Part shown: positions 19,429-28,316 of the stretch, piece after piece
Layout of the letters: the number at the start of each line of letters is the position of its first letter
Numbering within the stretch: the first letter of the stretch is position 1
Origin: an uncultured Prevotellaceae bacterium
GTDB lineage: Bacteria > Bacteroidota > Bacteroidia > Bacteroidales > Bacteroidaceae
Length of the DNA stretch: 57,077 nt
Assembly (NCBI GenBank): GCA_902782305.1
Contig: CACZMV010000014.1
Coordinates: 1 to 57,077, forward strand
Direction: 5' to 3'
The notes under the pieces: model-generated
Seen by the model: the letters and a program-made list of their open reading frames with translations, nothing else
Told to the model about the DNA's origin: nothing
Database searches by the model: none
Program-made: the position numbers and the translations under genes

Positions 19429-20175
19429 TTATTTCTCATGCCAGAACTCCCACGAGGCAAATGCCTGCAGGAGCAGCATCTCCAGACCGTTCTTCACCTG
19501 TGCACCATGCTCAGCCCCCCGTTTCATGAACAGGGTCTCGTCAGGATTGTATATCAGGTCATAGAGGATGGTGTGCGAATCCATGGCCTCATAGGGCAAG
19601 GCAGGACACGCCTCTGTCTTGGGATACATACCTAACGGGGTACAGTTCACGATGACGTTATACTCCTGAACGACCTCTGGCGTAATCTTGTCATACTGGA
19701 TGGTTCCAGGGCGCTCATAGCGACTGACAAACACGGTTTCCAAGCCCAGATTCCTCAGTCCGTAGTCGATGGCCTTGGAGGCACCTCCAGTACCCAGAAT
19801 CAGTGCCTTCTTATGACATTTCTTGTCCAGCATAGGCTCGATGCTCTGGGTGAAGCCAATCACGTCACTGTTATAGCCCTTCAACTTGATTTTGCTTCCT
19901 TCGTGCGTGATGCGAATCACATTCACTGCTCCGATGGCGCGGGCTTCAGGAGAGATAGTGTCCAGATACTGCATCACCTTTTCCTTATAAGGGATGGTGA
20001 CGTTCAGTCCTTTCAGGTTGGGGTTTGAGTCCACCACTTCATTCAACAGGTCCACATCGGGAATCTCGAAGTTCTCATACACAGCATCAATGCCTTCATC
20101 CTGAAACTTCTGGTTGAAGTAACTGATGGAGAACGAGTGTCCCAGTGGATAGCCAATCAATCCGTACTTGTCCAT
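19429..20175 (-). CDS. aroE: Shikimate dehydrogenase
   Basis: 248 residues beginning MDKYGLIGYPLGHSFS at 20175; the frame is open upstream but that part is antisense/out-of-frame sequence of menG. NADPH-dependent reduction of dehydroshikimate to shikimate in chorismate synthesis. Shikimate-binding NVTIPYKEKVMQYLD and nucleotide-binding LGTGGASKAIDY are both present. It starts 8 bp after the menG stop. The co-location of aroE and menG fits the chorismate to menaquinone route. Confidence 0.95.
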   Translation of the reverse strand: MDKYGLIGYPLGHSFSISYFNQKFQDEGIDAVYENFEIPDVDLLNEVVDSNPNLKGLNVTIPYKEKVMQYLDTISPEARAIGAVNVIRITHEGSKIKLKGYNSDVIGFTQSIEPMLDKKCHKKALILGTGGASKAIDYGLRNLGLETVFVSRYERPGTIQYDKITPEVVQEYNVIVNCTPLGMYPKTEACPALPYEAMDSHTILYDLIYNPDETLFMKRGAEHGAQVKNGLEMLLLQAFASWEFWHEK

Positions 20176-20183
20176 AATCGTAA

Positions 20184-20915
20184 TTATTTCGTCGCAAAAT
20201 ACATTGTGCAAATACCAAAGGTCAGTCTCTTGAAAGTAGCCTTCTCGAAGCCTGCCTTGCCTAGAATCTCCACCATGCGCTCTCCTTGTGGAAAAGCTTC
20301 GATGGTTTTCGTCAGATAAGAGTATGCGCTGGTGTCCTTGGAAATCAGTCTGCCATAAACGGGTAATACCGTATGCGCATAAATGTGGAACAGCTGTCGC
20401 ATGGGGAAGGTCACGGGAGTGGTCAGTTCTACGATACTCAAGTGTCCTCCTTTCTTCAGCACCCTGCACATCTCCGCCAATCCCTTGTCCAGGTCGGCAA
20501 AGTTGCGGATGCCAAAGGCAGCTGTCACTGCATCAAAGGTGTTGTCAGGGTAGGAGAGGTTGGTGCAATCCTCTTTCTCGAAGCGGATGACGTGCTCCAT
20601 TCCCCTTTCCTTCACCTTTTTCCGTCCTATCTCCATCATGCCCTCAGAGATGTCTGCTCCAATCAGCTCCTCTGGGTGCAACATCTCCGTTGCCAAGATG
20701 GCAAAGTCGCCTGTTCCTGTGGCGATGTCGAGCATCACCTTCGGACTGAAGGGCTTTAGCTGCTTGATGGCTTTCTTGCGCCATCCTCTGTCTATGTCCC
20801 ACGAGAGACGATGGTTCAAGGTATCATAGGTAGGAGCGATGTTATCGAACATCGCCTCCACCTGTTTGGCCTTATCACCATCCTGATAGGGATTGATCGT
20901 CTCTTGTTGGTACAT
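20184..20915 (-). CDS. menG: Demethylmenaquinone methyltransferase (MenG/UbiE)
   Basis: 243 residues. SAM-dependent C-methylation of demethylmenaquinone, the last step of menaquinone synthesis. Motif I is [13 protein letters not shown]; the UbiE signatures [17 protein letters not shown] and [15 protein letters not shown] are clear. Ubiquinone is not expected in Bacteroidota, so the menaquinone role is the sensible one; menA is also in this window. The upstream gap holds TACCTTTA near 20951 (weak promoter) and a short run of AAGTTCA-type heptamers. Confidence 0.93.
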   Translation of the reverse strand: MYQQETINPYQDGDKAKQVEAMFDNIAPTYDTLNHRLSWDIDRGWRKKAIKQLKPFSPKVMLDIATGTGDFAILATEMLHPEELIGADISEGMMEIGRKKVKERGMEHVIRFEKEDCTNLSYPDNTFDAVTAAFGIRNFADLDKGLAEMCRVLKKGGHLSIVELTTPVTFPMRQLFHIYAHTVLPVYGRLISKDTSAYSYLTKTIEAFPQGERMVEILGKAGFEKATFKRLTFGICTMYFATK

Positions 20916-20919
20916 ATTT

Positions 20920-20945
20920 TTTGATCTTTGAACTTTCTTTGACCT
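20920..20945. repeat. Short heptamer tract in the menG leader
   Basis: TTGATCTTTGAACTTTCTTTGA: degenerate TTTGAAC/TTTGATC units, the same families as the long array at 36189. Only about three units, so this could be chance. Confidence 0.4.
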
Positions 20946-20992
20946 AAAGGTACAAAGCGACCAAAGGTCGAGCGGATCTTTATGATTACCTT

Positions 20993-21940
20993 TTAACGGG
21001 TTTTCAGCCAGCTGCTAACGTTCTTCTCAATGCGGGCAGCCAGGTCGTCACTGTCTGCAGCCTTCTTGAATGATTCGCCTGTGATGTGCTCGTAGAGCTC
21101 GATGTAGCGGTCTGAGACACTCTCTGCATAGGCATCGGTAATCTCGGGCATTACCTGTCCGGGCTCATTCATGAAGTTATGCTCTATCAGCCACTGACGA
21201 ACAAACTCCTTGGAAAGCTGCTTCTGAGGCTCACCCTTGGCCAGTTTCTCTTCGTAGCCTTCTGCATAGAAGTAACGTGAAGAGTCGGGCGTGTGAATCT
21301 CGTCAATCAGATACACCTTACCATCGCGCTTGCCAAACTCATACTTCGTATCTACGAGAATCAGTCCTTGCTTCTTGGCAATCTCCTGACCACGGGCAAA
21401 CAACTTGCGGGTATAGTCCTCCATGACCTTGTAATCCTCCTCGCTGACAATGCCCTTGGCAATGATTTCCTCGCGCGAGATGTTCAGGTCGTGACCTTCG
21501 TCAGCCTTGGTAGTTGGCGTGATGATAGGCTCGGGGAAACGCTCGTTTTCCTTCATGCCCTCAGGCAGTTTCACACCACACAACTCACGACAGCCATTCT
21601 TGTACTCACGCCATGCAGAACCCGTCAGGATAGAGCGGATAATCATCTCTACACGGAAACCCTCACACTTCAGACCTACAGTAACCATAGGGTCGGGAGT
21701 AGCCAGTTTCCAGTTGGGGCAGATGTCGCTGGTAGCATCCAGAAACTTGGCAGCAATCTGGTTCAGCACCTGTCCTTTGTAGGGAATGCCCTTTGGCAGA
21801 ATTACGTCAAAGGCCGAAATACGGTCTGTAGCCACCATGACCATCAGGTCGTCACCAATGTTGTACACATCGCGCACCTTTCCGTGGTACACGCTCTTTT
21901 GTCCTTCGAAGTGGAAGTCAGTTTTTGTTAAAGCTTTCAT
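20993..21940 (-). CDS. purC: Phosphoribosylaminoimidazole-succinocarboxamide synthase
   Basis: 315 residues, the longer eukaryote/Bacteroidota-type SAICAR synthetase. Couples CAIR and aspartate with ATP in purine synthesis. Motifs: [55 protein letters not shown] and [13 protein letters not shown]. The gap to phoH upstream is 25 bp, so they are probably co-transcribed. Confidence 0.96.
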   Translation of the reverse strand: MKALTKTDFHFEGQKSVYHGKVRDVYNIGDDLMVMVATDRISAFDVILPKGIPYKGQVLNQIAAKFLDATSDICPNWKLATPDPMVTVGLKCEGFRVEMIIRSILTGSAWREYKNGCRELCGVKLPEGMKENERFPEPIITPTTKADEGHDLNISREEIIAKGIVSEEDYKVMEDYTRKLFARGQEIAKKQGLILVDTKYEFGKRDGKVYLIDEIHTPDSSRYFYAEGYEEKLAKGEPQKQLSKEFVRQWLIEHNFMNEPGQVMPEITDAYAESVSDRYIELYEHITGESFKKAADSDDLAARIEKNVSSWLKTR

Positions 21941-21965
21941 TTTCTTATTTTGACTAATTTACCAT

Positions 21966-22913
21966 TTACTTTTCTTTTCCTTTATCGAAACGCTCGTAGG
22001 CATTCACGATGCGAGTTACCAGTTTGTGGCGTACGATATCTTTGCGGTTCAGTTCCACGATACCGATACCTTCCACATCCTTTAATATCTCCAAGGCCTC
22101 TACCAGTCCACTTTTCTGTGTCTTGGGCAGGTCTATCTGTGTCATATCGCCCGTGATAATCATCTTCGTGTTCCATCCCATGCGGGTCAGAAACATTCGG
22201 ATTTGCTGGGGCGTTGTGTTCTGAGCTTCGTCCAGAATCACCACCGCATCACTCAGCGTTCGCCCTCTCATAAAGGCCAGCGGGGCTATCTGAATCACGT
22301 GCTTCTCCATCATGTCCTGCAACTTCACCTGAGGAAGCATGTCCTCCAGTGCGTCATACAAAGGTTGCAGATAGGGGTCTATCTTTTCCTTCATGTCTCC
22401 GGGCAGGAATCCCAGTTTCTCACCAGCCTCTACGGCAGGGCGCGACAGGATGATTTTCTTGGCCGTCTTCTCTTTCAGGGCTTTTACAGCCAGCGCTATC
22501 GACAGGTAGGTCTTTCCTGTTCCTGCAGGACCCACGGCAAACACCATATCATTGTCGTTATACGCGTCAATCAGTTTCTGCTGATTCTCCGAGCGTGCCT
22601 TGATGGCTCTTCCTGACATGCTATAGACCACCACACCGTCAGGCACTTCATCCTGTGTCTTCCGACCTTTGATGATGTCCAGAATATCCTCCTCCTTCAG
22701 CGAGTTGAATTTCAGTACGTGTTTCCTAATACGCTCTGCATTCTCCTCGAAGGCAGCCATCTGTTCCTCGTCTCCCAGTACCCTGATGACGTTGTCACGT
22801 GCCACGATGCGCAGTTTTGGAAACAGGGCCCGCATCATCTGCAGGTGTGTATTTCCTATGCCGTAGAATACCACCGGGTCGATGTCCTCTAATACAATAT
22901 GCTTCTCTATCAA
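21966..22913 (-). CDS. phoH: PhoH family ATPase
   Basis: 315 residues. A cytoplasmic P-loop ATPase related to the N-terminal half of SF1 helicases; proposed roles in RNA metabolism. Walker A is GPAGTGKTYLSIALA and Walker B/DEAQ is VILDEAQNTTPQQIRMFLTR. An N-terminal KH-like/PhoH N region (IGNTHLQMMRALFPKLRIVARDN) is present. First gene of the leftward nine-gene housekeeping cluster. Confidence 0.94.
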   Translation of the reverse strand: MIEKHIVLEDIDPVVFYGIGNTHLQMMRALFPKLRIVARDNVIRVLGDEEQMAAFEENAERIRKHVLKFNSLKEEDILDIIKGRKTQDEVPDGVVVYSMSGRAIKARSENQQKLIDAYNDNDMVFAVGPAGTGKTYLSIALAVKALKEKTAKKIILSRPAVEAGEKLGFLPGDMKEKIDPYLQPLYDALEDMLPQVKLQDMMEKHVIQIAPLAFMRGRTLSDAVVILDEAQNTTPQQIRMFLTRMGWNTKMIITGDMTQIDLPKTQKSGLVEALEILKDVEGIGIVELNRKDIVRHKLVTRIVNAYERFDKGKEK

Positions 22914-22936
22914 AATAACGTTATTCTAAAATCTCT

Positions 22937-22945
22937 GCAAAGGTA
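22937..22945 (-). promoter_or_regulatory. Bacteroidota -7 box for phoH and the nine-gene cluster
   Basis: The minus strand reads TACCTTTGC, 24 bp upstream of the phoH ATG. Confidence 0.65.
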
Positions 22946-23063
22946 CGAATAAATGAGAAGAAAACCAAATTTTATTTGGGTTTTCTCGAATGAAAGTACC
23001 TTCGATGTATATCAGAGTTACGAAAAAAAAATAATAAACGATGGTTTAATACGTATTTTTTAG

Positions 23064-23072
23064 TAATTTTGC
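23064..23072 (+). promoter_or_regulatory. Bacteroidota -7 box for the RluA-like gene
   Basis: TAATTTTGC only 8 bp before ATG 23081, implying a very short leader and excluding the upstream TTG at 23069 as start. Confidence 0.6.
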
Positions 23073-23080
23073 AACCAATT

Positions 23081-23971
23081 ATGAGATACAACGCAAATCC
23101 CAAGGGAGAATACGACCATTATGAGGTCAAGGAAGAACAGCCTTTGCTGGAGTTCCTGCTGGCAAACGTTCACCAGACACGTACCAAAATCAAGCAGACC
23201 CTTCAGGGGCAGGGTGTGCGTGTGAATGGGAAGACGGTGACCCAGTTTGACTTTCTGCTGACGCCCGGTATGAAGGTGGCTTTCAGCAAGACCAAGCGTA
23301 ACCAACAAGTCTTCAAGAGCCACTATCTGCGCATAGTCTATGAAGACCGCTGGCTCATTGTCATCGAGAAGCAGCCCGGCATCCTGTCCATGGCTGCAGG
23401 TCATTCTACGCTGAATGTGAAGACCGTCTTAGACGACTATTTCCGTAAGTCCCATCAGCATTGTACGGCCCATGTGGTGCATCGTCTGGACCGCGATACT
23501 TCGGGTCTGATGGTCTATGCCAAGGATATTGATACCGAACAGATTCTGGAACATAACTGGCACGATATCGTTTATGACCGTCGTTATGTGGCTGTGCTCT
23601 CTGGCGAGATGGAACAGGACGAGGGCACCATCGAGAATTGGTTGAAGGACAACAAGGCCTACATTACCTATTCTTCCCCTGTGGACAATGGCGGCAAACT
23701 GGCCATTACCCATTTCCATGTGATGGACCGCACCACCGACCATTCACTGGTAGAGTTTAAGTTGGAGACCGGTCGTAAGAATCAGATTCGTGTGCATGCT
23801 GCTGATATGGGACATCCTGTCTGTGGCGATACCAAATACGGCAATGGTGATGATCCTTTGCATCGCCTGTGTCTGCATGCCTGGCTATTGTGTTTCTATC
23901 ATCCTGTAACCCGTCAGCCCATGGAGTTTGAGACCACCGTACCCGCAGCTTTTCGTCATCTTTTTAAATAA
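23081..23971 (+). CDS. RluA-family pseudouridine synthase
   Basis: 296 residues from MRYNANPKGE. Converts specific uridines in rRNA or tRNA to pseudouridine. An S4-like RNA-binding region (HQTRTKIKQTLQGQGVRVNGK) precedes the catalytic domain with HRLDRDTSGLMVYAK, whose Asp is the conserved nucleophile, and the RluA-type YVAVLSGEM and GRKNQIRVHAADMGHPVCGD. Which RNA position it modifies cannot be told from sequence alone. Confidence 0.92.
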   Translation: MRYNANPKGEYDHYEVKEEQPLLEFLLANVHQTRTKIKQTLQGQGVRVNGKTVTQFDFLLTPGMKVAFSKTKRNQQVFKSHYLRIVYEDRWLIVIEKQPGILSMAAGHSTLNVKTVLDDYFRKSHQHCTAHVVHRLDRDTSGLMVYAKDIDTEQILEHNWHDIVYDRRYVAVLSGEMEQDEGTIENWLKDNKAYITYSSPVDNGGKLAITHFHVMDRTTDHSLVEFKLETGRKNQIRVHAADMGHPVCGDTKYGNGDDPLHRLCLHAWLLCFYHPVTRQPMEFETTVPAAFRHLFK

Positions 23972-23980
23972 CCCTTGATT

Positions 23981-24136
23981 ATGGAAACGAATATCACTTA
24001 TTATATAGCCCTGCTAATCCTTATTGTGATTGGCTTTGTCGTTGTCAAGAAAGTAGCCTCTTGTCTCATCAAGAGCATTATCACTCTTGTGCTTGTCGCC
24101 ATTGCAGTGGCTCTTTACTTCCTTTATTTAAAGTAA
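23981..24136 (+). CDS. Small two-helix membrane protein, 51 aa
   Basis: ATG at 23981 opens METNITYYIALLILIVIGFV, followed by VVKKVASCLIKS and a second hydrophobic stretch IITLVLVAIAVALYFLYLK, then TAA. Two predicted membrane helices with a basic loop between them and almost nothing outside. It starts 9 bp after the pseudouridine synthase stop, so it is probably co-transcribed. No function known to me. Hydrophobic pattern and position make it likely to be real despite its size. Confidence 0.65.
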   Translation: METNITYYIALLILIVIGFVVVKKVASCLIKSIITLVLVAIAVALYFLYLK

Positions 24137-24153
24137 GAGTCCCTAAGCAGACC

Positions 24154-25062
24154 TTACAATAAGAGTCCTATGCTGACGCATAGTCCGTACACCAACATGT
24201 TACGGGCTGTCTCTTCCAGACATATGTTCAGTTCCTTACCGTGGTTGATGCGTTTCATCTTCAACCAGGTAAAGGTGTGTAGCAACAGGTAGAGCACGGG
24301 GAGGACGAATGCCAACACATGTCCGTTCACCCAGAAGGTGATGCCCAGGAGCACTGCGGTAATACCCAGACACAGGTAGAAACGTTCTGCTGACTTTTCT
24401 CCTATCTCCACCACCAGTGTTCTCTTTCCGTCGCGCTCATCATTCTCGCGGTCCCTGTAGTTGTTCACCATCAACAATCCGTCAATTATCAGTCCACAGG
24501 CGATGGAGGCCAGGAAAACCTCCCAGGTCATGGTGTGCAACTGTATATAATAGGTGATGCATACGGGTACAATACCGAAGAACACGAGCACCAGGACATC
24601 ACCCAGTCCGATGTACGACAGGTGGGTGGTATAGAGGAAACAGAACACAACGCACAAGAGTCCGATCAGTATCATCTCCAGCCCTCCGTAGTAGACCAGG
24701 GGCAGTCCCACCAGACAAGCTAATATTGTCGTAGAGGCGATGGCTTTCTTCATGGAGTCTATCTTCACCCAGCCCTGTGTACAGGCTCTCAGCGGTCCAA
24801 GGCGTGTCTCAGCATCATCATTTCCCTTCGCATAGTCGTAGAAGTCGTTGATGAAGTTAGCATCTATCTGCATGATCATGGCGAAGAGGGCGCAGAGAAT
24901 AGCTGCCACCGTGTTGAACACATCATCGCCATACTCTTTTCCATCCGTCCAGGCCAGTGCCAAACCAATCATCACAGGCACCATAGCACCTGTTAGTGTC
25001 TTGGGACGGGCAGCCAATAGCCAAGCCTGCCAAGAATCTTGTTTTATGTTTTTTTCGTCCAT
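24154..25062 (-). CDS. menA: 1,4-dihydroxy-2-naphthoate polyprenyltransferase
   Basis: 302 residues, an integral membrane UbiA-family enzyme with about eight helices. Attaches the polyprenyl chain to dihydroxynaphthoate in menaquinone synthesis. Asp-rich motifs NDFYDYAKGNDD (first) and NNYRDRENDERDGKRTL (second) bind the prenyl diphosphate through Mg. MenA signature AARPKTLTGAMVPV at the N-terminus. Works before MenG, whose gene is 4 kb away on the same strand. It has its own promoter, back to back with the HD gene. Confidence 0.95.
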   Translation of the reverse strand: MDEKNIKQDSWQAWLLAARPKTLTGAMVPVMIGLALAWTDGKEYGDDVFNTVAAILCALFAMIMQIDANFINDFYDYAKGNDDAETRLGPLRACTQGWVKIDSMKKAIASTTILACLVGLPLVYYGGLEMILIGLLCVVFCFLYTTHLSYIGLGDVLVLVFFGIVPVCITYYIQLHTMTWEVFLASIACGLIIDGLLMVNNYRDRENDERDGKRTLVVEIGEKSAERFYLCLGITAVLLGITFWVNGHVLAFVLPVLYLLLHTFTWLKMKRINHGKELNICLEETARNMLVYGLCVSIGLLL

Positions 25063-25068
25063 ACGGGT

Positions 25069-25077
25069 GCAAAATTA
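25069..25077 (-). promoter_or_regulatory. Bacteroidota -7 box for menA
   Basis: The minus strand reads TAATTTTGC, 7 bp from the menA ATG. Very short leader. Confidence 0.6.
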
Positions 25078-25089
25078 CATTTTTTTTCT

Positions 25090-25098
25090 TATCTTTGC
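25090..25098 (+). promoter_or_regulatory. Bacteroidota -7 box for the HD hydrolase gene
   Basis: TATCTTTGC, 8 bp before ATG 25106. The -7 boxes of the two divergent genes are only 12 bp apart, so each promoter's -33 region must overlap the other transcript's start. Confidence 0.6.
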
Positions 25099-25105
25099 AA
25101 GCGAT

Positions 25106-25741
25106 ATGATAACAAATAATCCTTCTCTTGATTTGGTCGAGTTCATTGAGACTCAGATTTTACCCCAGTATGCGCAGTTCGACAAGGCCCATAACATGGA
25201 GCATGTCACGCGAGTTATCCGTTCCTCTCTGGCTTTGGCGCGCAATACGGGAGCAGACATCAATATGGCCTATACCATTGCAGCCTATCATGATTTGGGA
25301 CTCTCAGGTCCTCGAGCCATTCATCATATCACCAGTGGCAAGATTCTGCAAGCTGATATGCGTTTGAAGCGCTGGTTCTCCCCAGAACAAATCAAGACGA
25401 TGAAGGAAGCCGTAGAAGACCATCGTGCTTCTGCTTCCCGCACTCCTCGCAGCATCTATGGTAAGATTGTTGCGGAGGCCGATCGTGACCTTGACCCCGA
25501 GCATGTCATCCGCAGAACCATCCAGTTCGGGCTTTCCAACTATCCAGAACTTGACATGGAAGGTCATTGGCACCGTTTCATGAAGCACATGGACGAGAAA
25601 TACAGTGCCAATGGTTATCTGCGCTTGTGGATTCAAGGGTCAGAAAATGAGCGCAAACTCAATGAGTTGCGCTCCTTAATCGTGAATCCCGCGGCTATGC
25701 GGGAGGTGTTTAACCGCTTATTTTTGGAAGAGACTAGATAA
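25106..25741 (+). CDS. HD-domain phosphohydrolase
   Basis: 211 residues from MITNNPSLDLVEFIE; the longer open frame upstream lies in menA antisense sequence. Metal-dependent phosphohydrolase fold: HNMEHVTRV, AAYHDLGL (the HD pair) and VAEADRDLD (downstream Asp). The substrate is unknown; small stand-alone HD proteins act on nucleotides or related phosphates. The stop codon lies at the start of a CTAGACATA-type 9-bp tandem array, so the last residues ETR are array-encoded. Confidence 0.87.
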   Translation: MITNNPSLDLVEFIETQILPQYAQFDKAHNMEHVTRVIRSSLALARNTGADINMAYTIAAYHDLGLSGPRAIHHITSGKILQADMRLKRWFSPEQIKTMKEAVEDHRASASRTPRSIYGKIVAEADRDLDPEHVIRRTIQFGLSNYPELDMEGHWHRFMKHMDEKYSANGYLRLWIQGSENERKLNELRSLIVNPAAMREVFNRLFLEETR

Positions 25742-25773
25742 TCTAGACGTACTAGACATACTAGTCAAACTAG
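25734..25773 (+). repeat. Nonamer array (CTAGACATA)
   Basis: CTAGATAAT, CTAGACGTA, CTAGACATA, CTAGTCAAA, CTAG: 9-bp units that begin inside the last codons of the HD gene and fill the space before the convergent porin gene. Confidence 0.75.
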
Positions 25774-25783
25774 CCTGTAATCC

Positions 25784-28150
25784 CTAGTTATAGAAATTCC
25801 AGCTAACGCCAAATCTCAATACTCTGGTGTTCGTGGGATAGTGTGGAGCCAGGAAATACTCCTTCGAACCCGATCCTGCGTTCACATGACTCATGGCAAT
25901 GAAGAAGCGGGTGCGCTTCAGGTGGAAGTTGGCATACACGTCCACAAACGGATAGCCGCCAATCTCCTTTTTGCTCTCTTCATTCTTCTGAATGGCAAAC
26001 TGTCCAATCTGTGGCAGATAGTCGGGAGCGTAATACTTCGTGAAATACGTAGCGCAACCACCTAATTCTACCAACAGCACCTTGGCAATGCGGAACTTCA
26101 GATACAGGTTGGTGAAGACGTTCAGGTCGGGTAGGGGCAACACATCCTTGTTACTCGAGTTCTGATAGGTAATCACGTTCTCCCAGTTCAGTACACCCAG
26201 TGTGAAGTCCTGTTTCAGTTGTGCAGTCAGCACGTTGATGTTACCACTCTCCTGGAACACACCACCTGTCAACTGCTCTCTACCGGTCGAAGTGGTATTA
26301 TAGCTCATTCCGTAGTAGATGTAGTTCTGCAACTCCTCCACAGCCACTCTCAACTGGGTCCTGGTCTTCTCATACGTGAACAGTCCCTCAATGTGTGTCC
26401 TGGTCTCCGCATTGAGACTCTGGTCCCACATCAAGTGCTTTGACATATAGTTCTCGTGGAAGAAACTGGGTTTGGTACGATGGAAGAAGGCTTTGGCAGC
26501 CAGTCTTAACGTGTCCCCCCACAGTTTGAAGTTCAGGTCGGTGTCAAAGTCCACGGCCAGTGCTCCCGACTGCATTCCCGTTACACCCAGCTCAGCAGCC
26601 AGGTTGAAGTGGAACGTCCTGCCTTGTGTCTTCGACAGTTGTCCACCCACGTTCAGACAATGCTCTGAGTGCTTGGCCAGATAGTATTCGGTAGCACCTT
26701 CCAAGATGGCCGGCATCTTATAGTTGCGCATCTCATACGAAACAAAACCCTTCAGTCCTGCTTTCATATATTTGTTGAAACCCTCCAGCAGAGCCAGTCC
26801 GAAGGTGTTCTTCACCGAGAAATACTTATATTTGTCATTCACGCCAACACCCCCGTAATTGCCCTCATCGTCTGTGTCATAGAAGGTGTCAGCATAATAG
26901 TTCTGGGGCGTCACTGCGGCATTGTAGGTACGCTCGTAGTTGTTCAAATCCAGCGTGTGGATAATACTCGTTACGGGCACATACTCCTTCTTCATGGTGG
27001 CGTCTATCGAGTCCTGCTTGGCTTTCTCAGCCATCAGACTGTCCATGGCTTCCTGCGATTCCACCTTGATGCGCGTGCTGTCTGCAGGTGTATCCTTCTG
27101 AGTTCCCGGTTCATCACCCATGATCTTGGCATTGTCCGGTCTTCCCTTGGGCCCTTCCTTCACAGGCTCATTTTTCCTTCTGCCCAGGTTGTCTTCCCGC
27201 ATGCCCTCTGTCTTCTTCTGGGCCTCGCGCTGTTCCTTGTCCTTGGCAGCAGCCTGTGCAAACTGGCGCGCCTTGATTTCTTCATCGGTCATCTTCACTT
27301 TCCGGTAGAAACCGATGTTGTATCGATGCGAGAAGAACAGATGCTGTGAGTTGTTACGGTTATAGTTTCTCGACAATACCGTCGGAATCTCATCCTCCGA
27401 ATACTGCGTGGTCTCCAGTTCCGGGTGTGTGATGTAGTTGTCATTGACGATACCACCGTTCTCCGTGGCTTTGCGGTGATAGGCAGACCCCAGGAAGTGC
27501 ATCTGATAGCGGTCCCCTACATACGTGGCATACAGCGAAGCCCTGAAGTGCGAGTTCGCCTGGTTCTGGTAATAGCCTCTGCCATAGTAGTAGTCCAGGT
27601 CGAAGCCCATACCCAGCCTTTTACCCGCATTGATACCGAATTTCGCATCAATATGGTCCTCACCATTTTGCTTGTCACCACAGTTGTCATAACTGATGTG
27701 CGTATAGGGCGACAGCGTGTTCAGATACAGGAAATCCTCCGGTTCCTTGGTGGTGTAGTCGTAGGGATCTACAAAGAAGAACTCGCTGAACGGCTTGCGG
27801 TCTATGAAGATGCGGTTCAGTCGGGCGGTATAGTTATTACCCGTCGAGTTATACTCCCCAAACACTCCCGTGTTATAGATGCTGTTCTGGTAAAGGTGCG
27901 GCATGGTGTCCAGCTGTGCCTTGCGAATGTCACCGAACTTCCGGTCTACCGTCCAGGCCCATACCCCTTTGGGCACCTCCTTGTTGTTTTTCGTCGAGTC
28001 CCTCTTGTTGGGGTTGAACGCATTACCGTTCTCATCCCTTTGCCGGATGTTACCAAACTCATCCATTTCATTATACACTTGAGCCTGCAACTGAAGTACA
28101 GTGCAGGCTACGAGGGTGAGTAGTATCAGGAGTCTCTTCTTATTCTTCAT
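25784..28150 (-). CDS. Putative outer-membrane porin (Porin_10-type)
   Basis: 788 residues with signal peptide (ends LQLQAQ). N-terminal part QVYNEMDEFGNIRQRDENGN and VDRKFGDIRKAQLDTMPHLYQNS are characteristic of the Bacteroidota 'putative porin' family; a low-complexity charged linker (about residues 290-380, rich in K/E/D/P) interrupts the barrel; the C-terminus ends in FGVSWNFYN with a terminal aromatic segment as in outer-membrane barrels. General diffusion pore or a more specific channel; not known. It is last in an operon with the 58-aa membrane protein (11-bp overlap) and the DUF4468 protein. Confidence 0.85.
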   Translation of the reverse strand: MKNKKRLLILLTLVACTVLQLQAQVYNEMDEFGNIRQRDENGNAFNPNKRDSTKNNKEVPKGVWAWTVDRKFGDIRKAQLDTMPHLYQNSIYNTGVFGEYNSTGNNYTARLNRIFIDRKPFSEFFFVDPYDYTTKEPEDFLYLNTLSPYTHISYDNCGDKQNGEDHIDAKFGINAGKRLGMGFDLDYYYGRGYYQNQANSHFRASLYATYVGDRYQMHFLGSAYHRKATENGGIVNDNYITHPELETTQYSEDEIPTVLSRNYNRNNSQHLFFSHRYNIGFYRKVKMTDEEIKARQFAQAAAKDKEQREAQKKTEGMREDNLGRRKNEPVKEGPKGRPDNAKIMGDEPGTQKDTPADSTRIKVESQEAMDSLMAEKAKQDSIDATMKKEYVPVTSIIHTLDLNNYERTYNAAVTPQNYYADTFYDTDDEGNYGGVGVNDKYKYFSVKNTFGLALLEGFNKYMKAGLKGFVSYEMRNYKMPAILEGATEYYLAKHSEHCLNVGGQLSKTQGRTFHFNLAAELGVTGMQSGALAVDFDTDLNFKLWGDTLRLAAKAFFHRTKPSFFHENYMSKHLMWDQSLNAETRTHIEGLFTYEKTRTQLRVAVEELQNYIYYGMSYNTTSTGREQLTGGVFQESGNINVLTAQLKQDFTLGVLNWENVITYQNSSNKDVLPLPDLNVFTNLYLKFRIAKVLLVELGGCATYFTKYYAPDYLPQIGQFAIQKNEESKKEIGGYPFVDVYANFHLKRTRFFIAMSHVNAGSGSKEYFLAPHYPTNTRVLRFGVSWNFYN

Positions 28151-28316
28151 TTTTATACATCATTCTCAGTGCCGACTCCGTGAACTTAATCATCATGGAG
28201 CCCAGGATGACATAGATGCCCGTTTCGCGCGATACCTTATAATACATGATCAGGCCGACGATGGCACCTATGATAAACAGGAAGTTCAGCCAGTTGCGTA
28301 CAACTTTAATTTTCAT
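28140..28316 (-). CDS. Small membrane protein, 58 aa
   Basis: ATG at 28316 opens MKIKVVRNWLNFLFIIGAIV, followed by GLIMYYKVSRETGIYVILGSMMIKFTESALRMM and YKNEE, then TAA. Two hydrophobic helices. It overlaps the end of the DUF4468 gene by 11 bp and the start of the porin gene by 11 bp, so it is embedded in the operon and very likely translated with it. Function unknown. Confidence 0.7.
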   Translation of the reverse strand: MKIKVVRNWLNFLFIIGAIVGLIMYYKVSRETGIYVILGSMMIKFTESALRMMYKNEE

